DNA from: Rickettsia typhi
GTDB taxonomy: Bacteria > Pseudomonadota > Alphaproteobacteria > Rickettsiales > Deianiraeaceae
DNA length: 6,161 nucleotides
Reading direction: 5' to 3'
Assembly (NCBI GenBank): GCA_945861605.1
Contig: CAMAVG010000056.1
Coordinates: forward strand, 1 to 6,161
The notes under the pieces are model-generated. The model made no database searches and had not been told where the DNA came from. It was given only the letters and a program-made list of their open reading frames with translations. This document shows positions 5,760 to 6,161 of the stretch, piece after piece. Positions within the stretch are counted from its first letter, which is position 1; each line of letters opens with the position of its first letter. The position numbers were made by a program, and so were the translations under genes.

Positions 5760-6161
5760 ATGGCAAAATTATATGTAACCCACGGTTTTATTGGCTTTGG
5801 TAAAACAACATTTGCACGAAATTTTTCCATTCAAAACAACGCGTTTTATGTGAATAACGATGACTGGATGCTCAAGCTTTATGGTTCAAACCCAAATGCT
5901 TCAAAATTTGACGAATACTGGAATAATATCAACGATATTCAAATGGAATTGATTGAAAAACTGCTCAATTATGGCGTTGATGTCATTTTTGATAACGGAA
6001 TGTGGCAGAAATCTGAACGAGATGAAATTCGTCAATTTGCCAAAATTCATGGTGTCGATTGCATGTTTTATAAAATTGAATGCGATATTCCAACGGCAAA
6101 ACAACGAGTTTCCAAGCGAAACGAAAGCAATGCGATATTTGTTAGCCAAGAAACATTTGAC
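5760..6161 (+). CDS. P-loop ATPase/kinase-like protein, AAA_33 type (3' end outside window)
   Basis: The frame opens at ATG 5760 and stays open for 134 codons to the window end. Residues 9-17, GFIGFGKTT, are a Walker A motif (GxxxxGK[ST]) directly after the first beta strand (KLYVTH). NNDDWM at 32-37 holds the acidic residues found at the phosphate-acceptor site in this fold. DVIFDNGMWQKSERDEI at 74-90 matches the second conserved block of small AAA_33 kinases, and ECDIPTAKQRVSKRN at 107-121 resembles the lid segment with its arginines. The fold is shared by zeta-toxin kinases, chloramphenicol phosphotransferase and T4 polynucleotide kinase. The substrate of this subgroup is generally unknown, so I assign none. 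There is no antitoxin-like small gene on its upstream side. It is divergent from leuD, with a candidate promoter 24 bases upstream and no Shine-Dalgarno. The missing C-terminus, usually short in this family, prevents a finer call. Confidence 0.85.
   Translation, partial: MAKLYVTHGFIGFGKTTFARNFSIQNNAFYVNNDDWMLKLYGSNPNASKFDEYWNNINDIQMELIEKLLNYGVDVIFDNGMWQKSERDEIRQFAKIHGVDCMFYKIECDIPTAKQRVSKRNESNAIFVSQETFD

Noticed and set aside
5901..6149. Minus-strand 82-residue frame at the right edge
   Set aside because: It is antisense to the kinase-like gene, whose Walker A and downstream blocks clearly identify the coding strand.
1..6161. CRISPR array, insertion sequence, tRNA or integrase/attachment site
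   Set aside because: I saw no regularly spaced repeats, transposase motifs, tRNA cloverleaf or terminal inverted repeats. The window is explained by ordinary genes.

Overview
The window is AT-rich and almost fully coding. Six protein genes on the minus strand fill positions 1-5615, and one gene diverges from them on the plus strand at the right edge. Gene content points to a Gram-negative bacterium: heptose-type LPS core synthesis, a periplasmic VirB9 with a signal peptide, and VirB8. The low GC, the near absence of Shine-Dalgarno sequences and a virB8-virB9 pair lying apart from other vir genes would suit an alphaproteobacterial, host-associated lineage such as Rickettsiales or Holosporales. 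That placement is an inference from gene content and was not tested by comparison. No rRNA, tRNA, CRISPR array, transposase or convincing intrinsic terminator is visible.

Layout, following transcription leftward from about 5640: leuD (3-isopropylmalate dehydratase small subunit), virB8, virB9, waaC (heptosyltransferase I) and hldE (bifunctional heptose kinase/adenylyltransferase). The four junctions are an 8-base overlap, a 4-base ATGA overlap, a 2-base gap and a 1-base gap, so the five genes are probably one transcription unit. It joins leucine synthesis, two core parts of a type IV secretion system, and two inner-core LPS enzymes. HldE makes the activated heptose (after GmhB dephosphorylation and HldD epimerisation, neither gene seen here) and WaaC transfers it to Kdo-lipid A. 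VirB8 and VirB9 would sit in the inner membrane/periplasm and the outer-membrane core complex.

After a 73-base gap a sixth leftward gene starts at 1030 and runs off the left edge. It encodes an unrecognised protein with a His- and Cys-bearing N-terminus and a long hydrophobic region. The gap holds a near-perfect sigma-70 promoter for this gene, with three TGATAAT heptamers over the -10 and start site. These resemble a Fur-type iron box, making metal-responsive control of a putative metal-binding membrane protein the most interesting hypothesis in the window.

On the right, a 144-base divergent intergenic region (5616-5759) separates leuD from a rightward P-loop kinase-like ATPase (AAA_33 type) that is cut by the window end.
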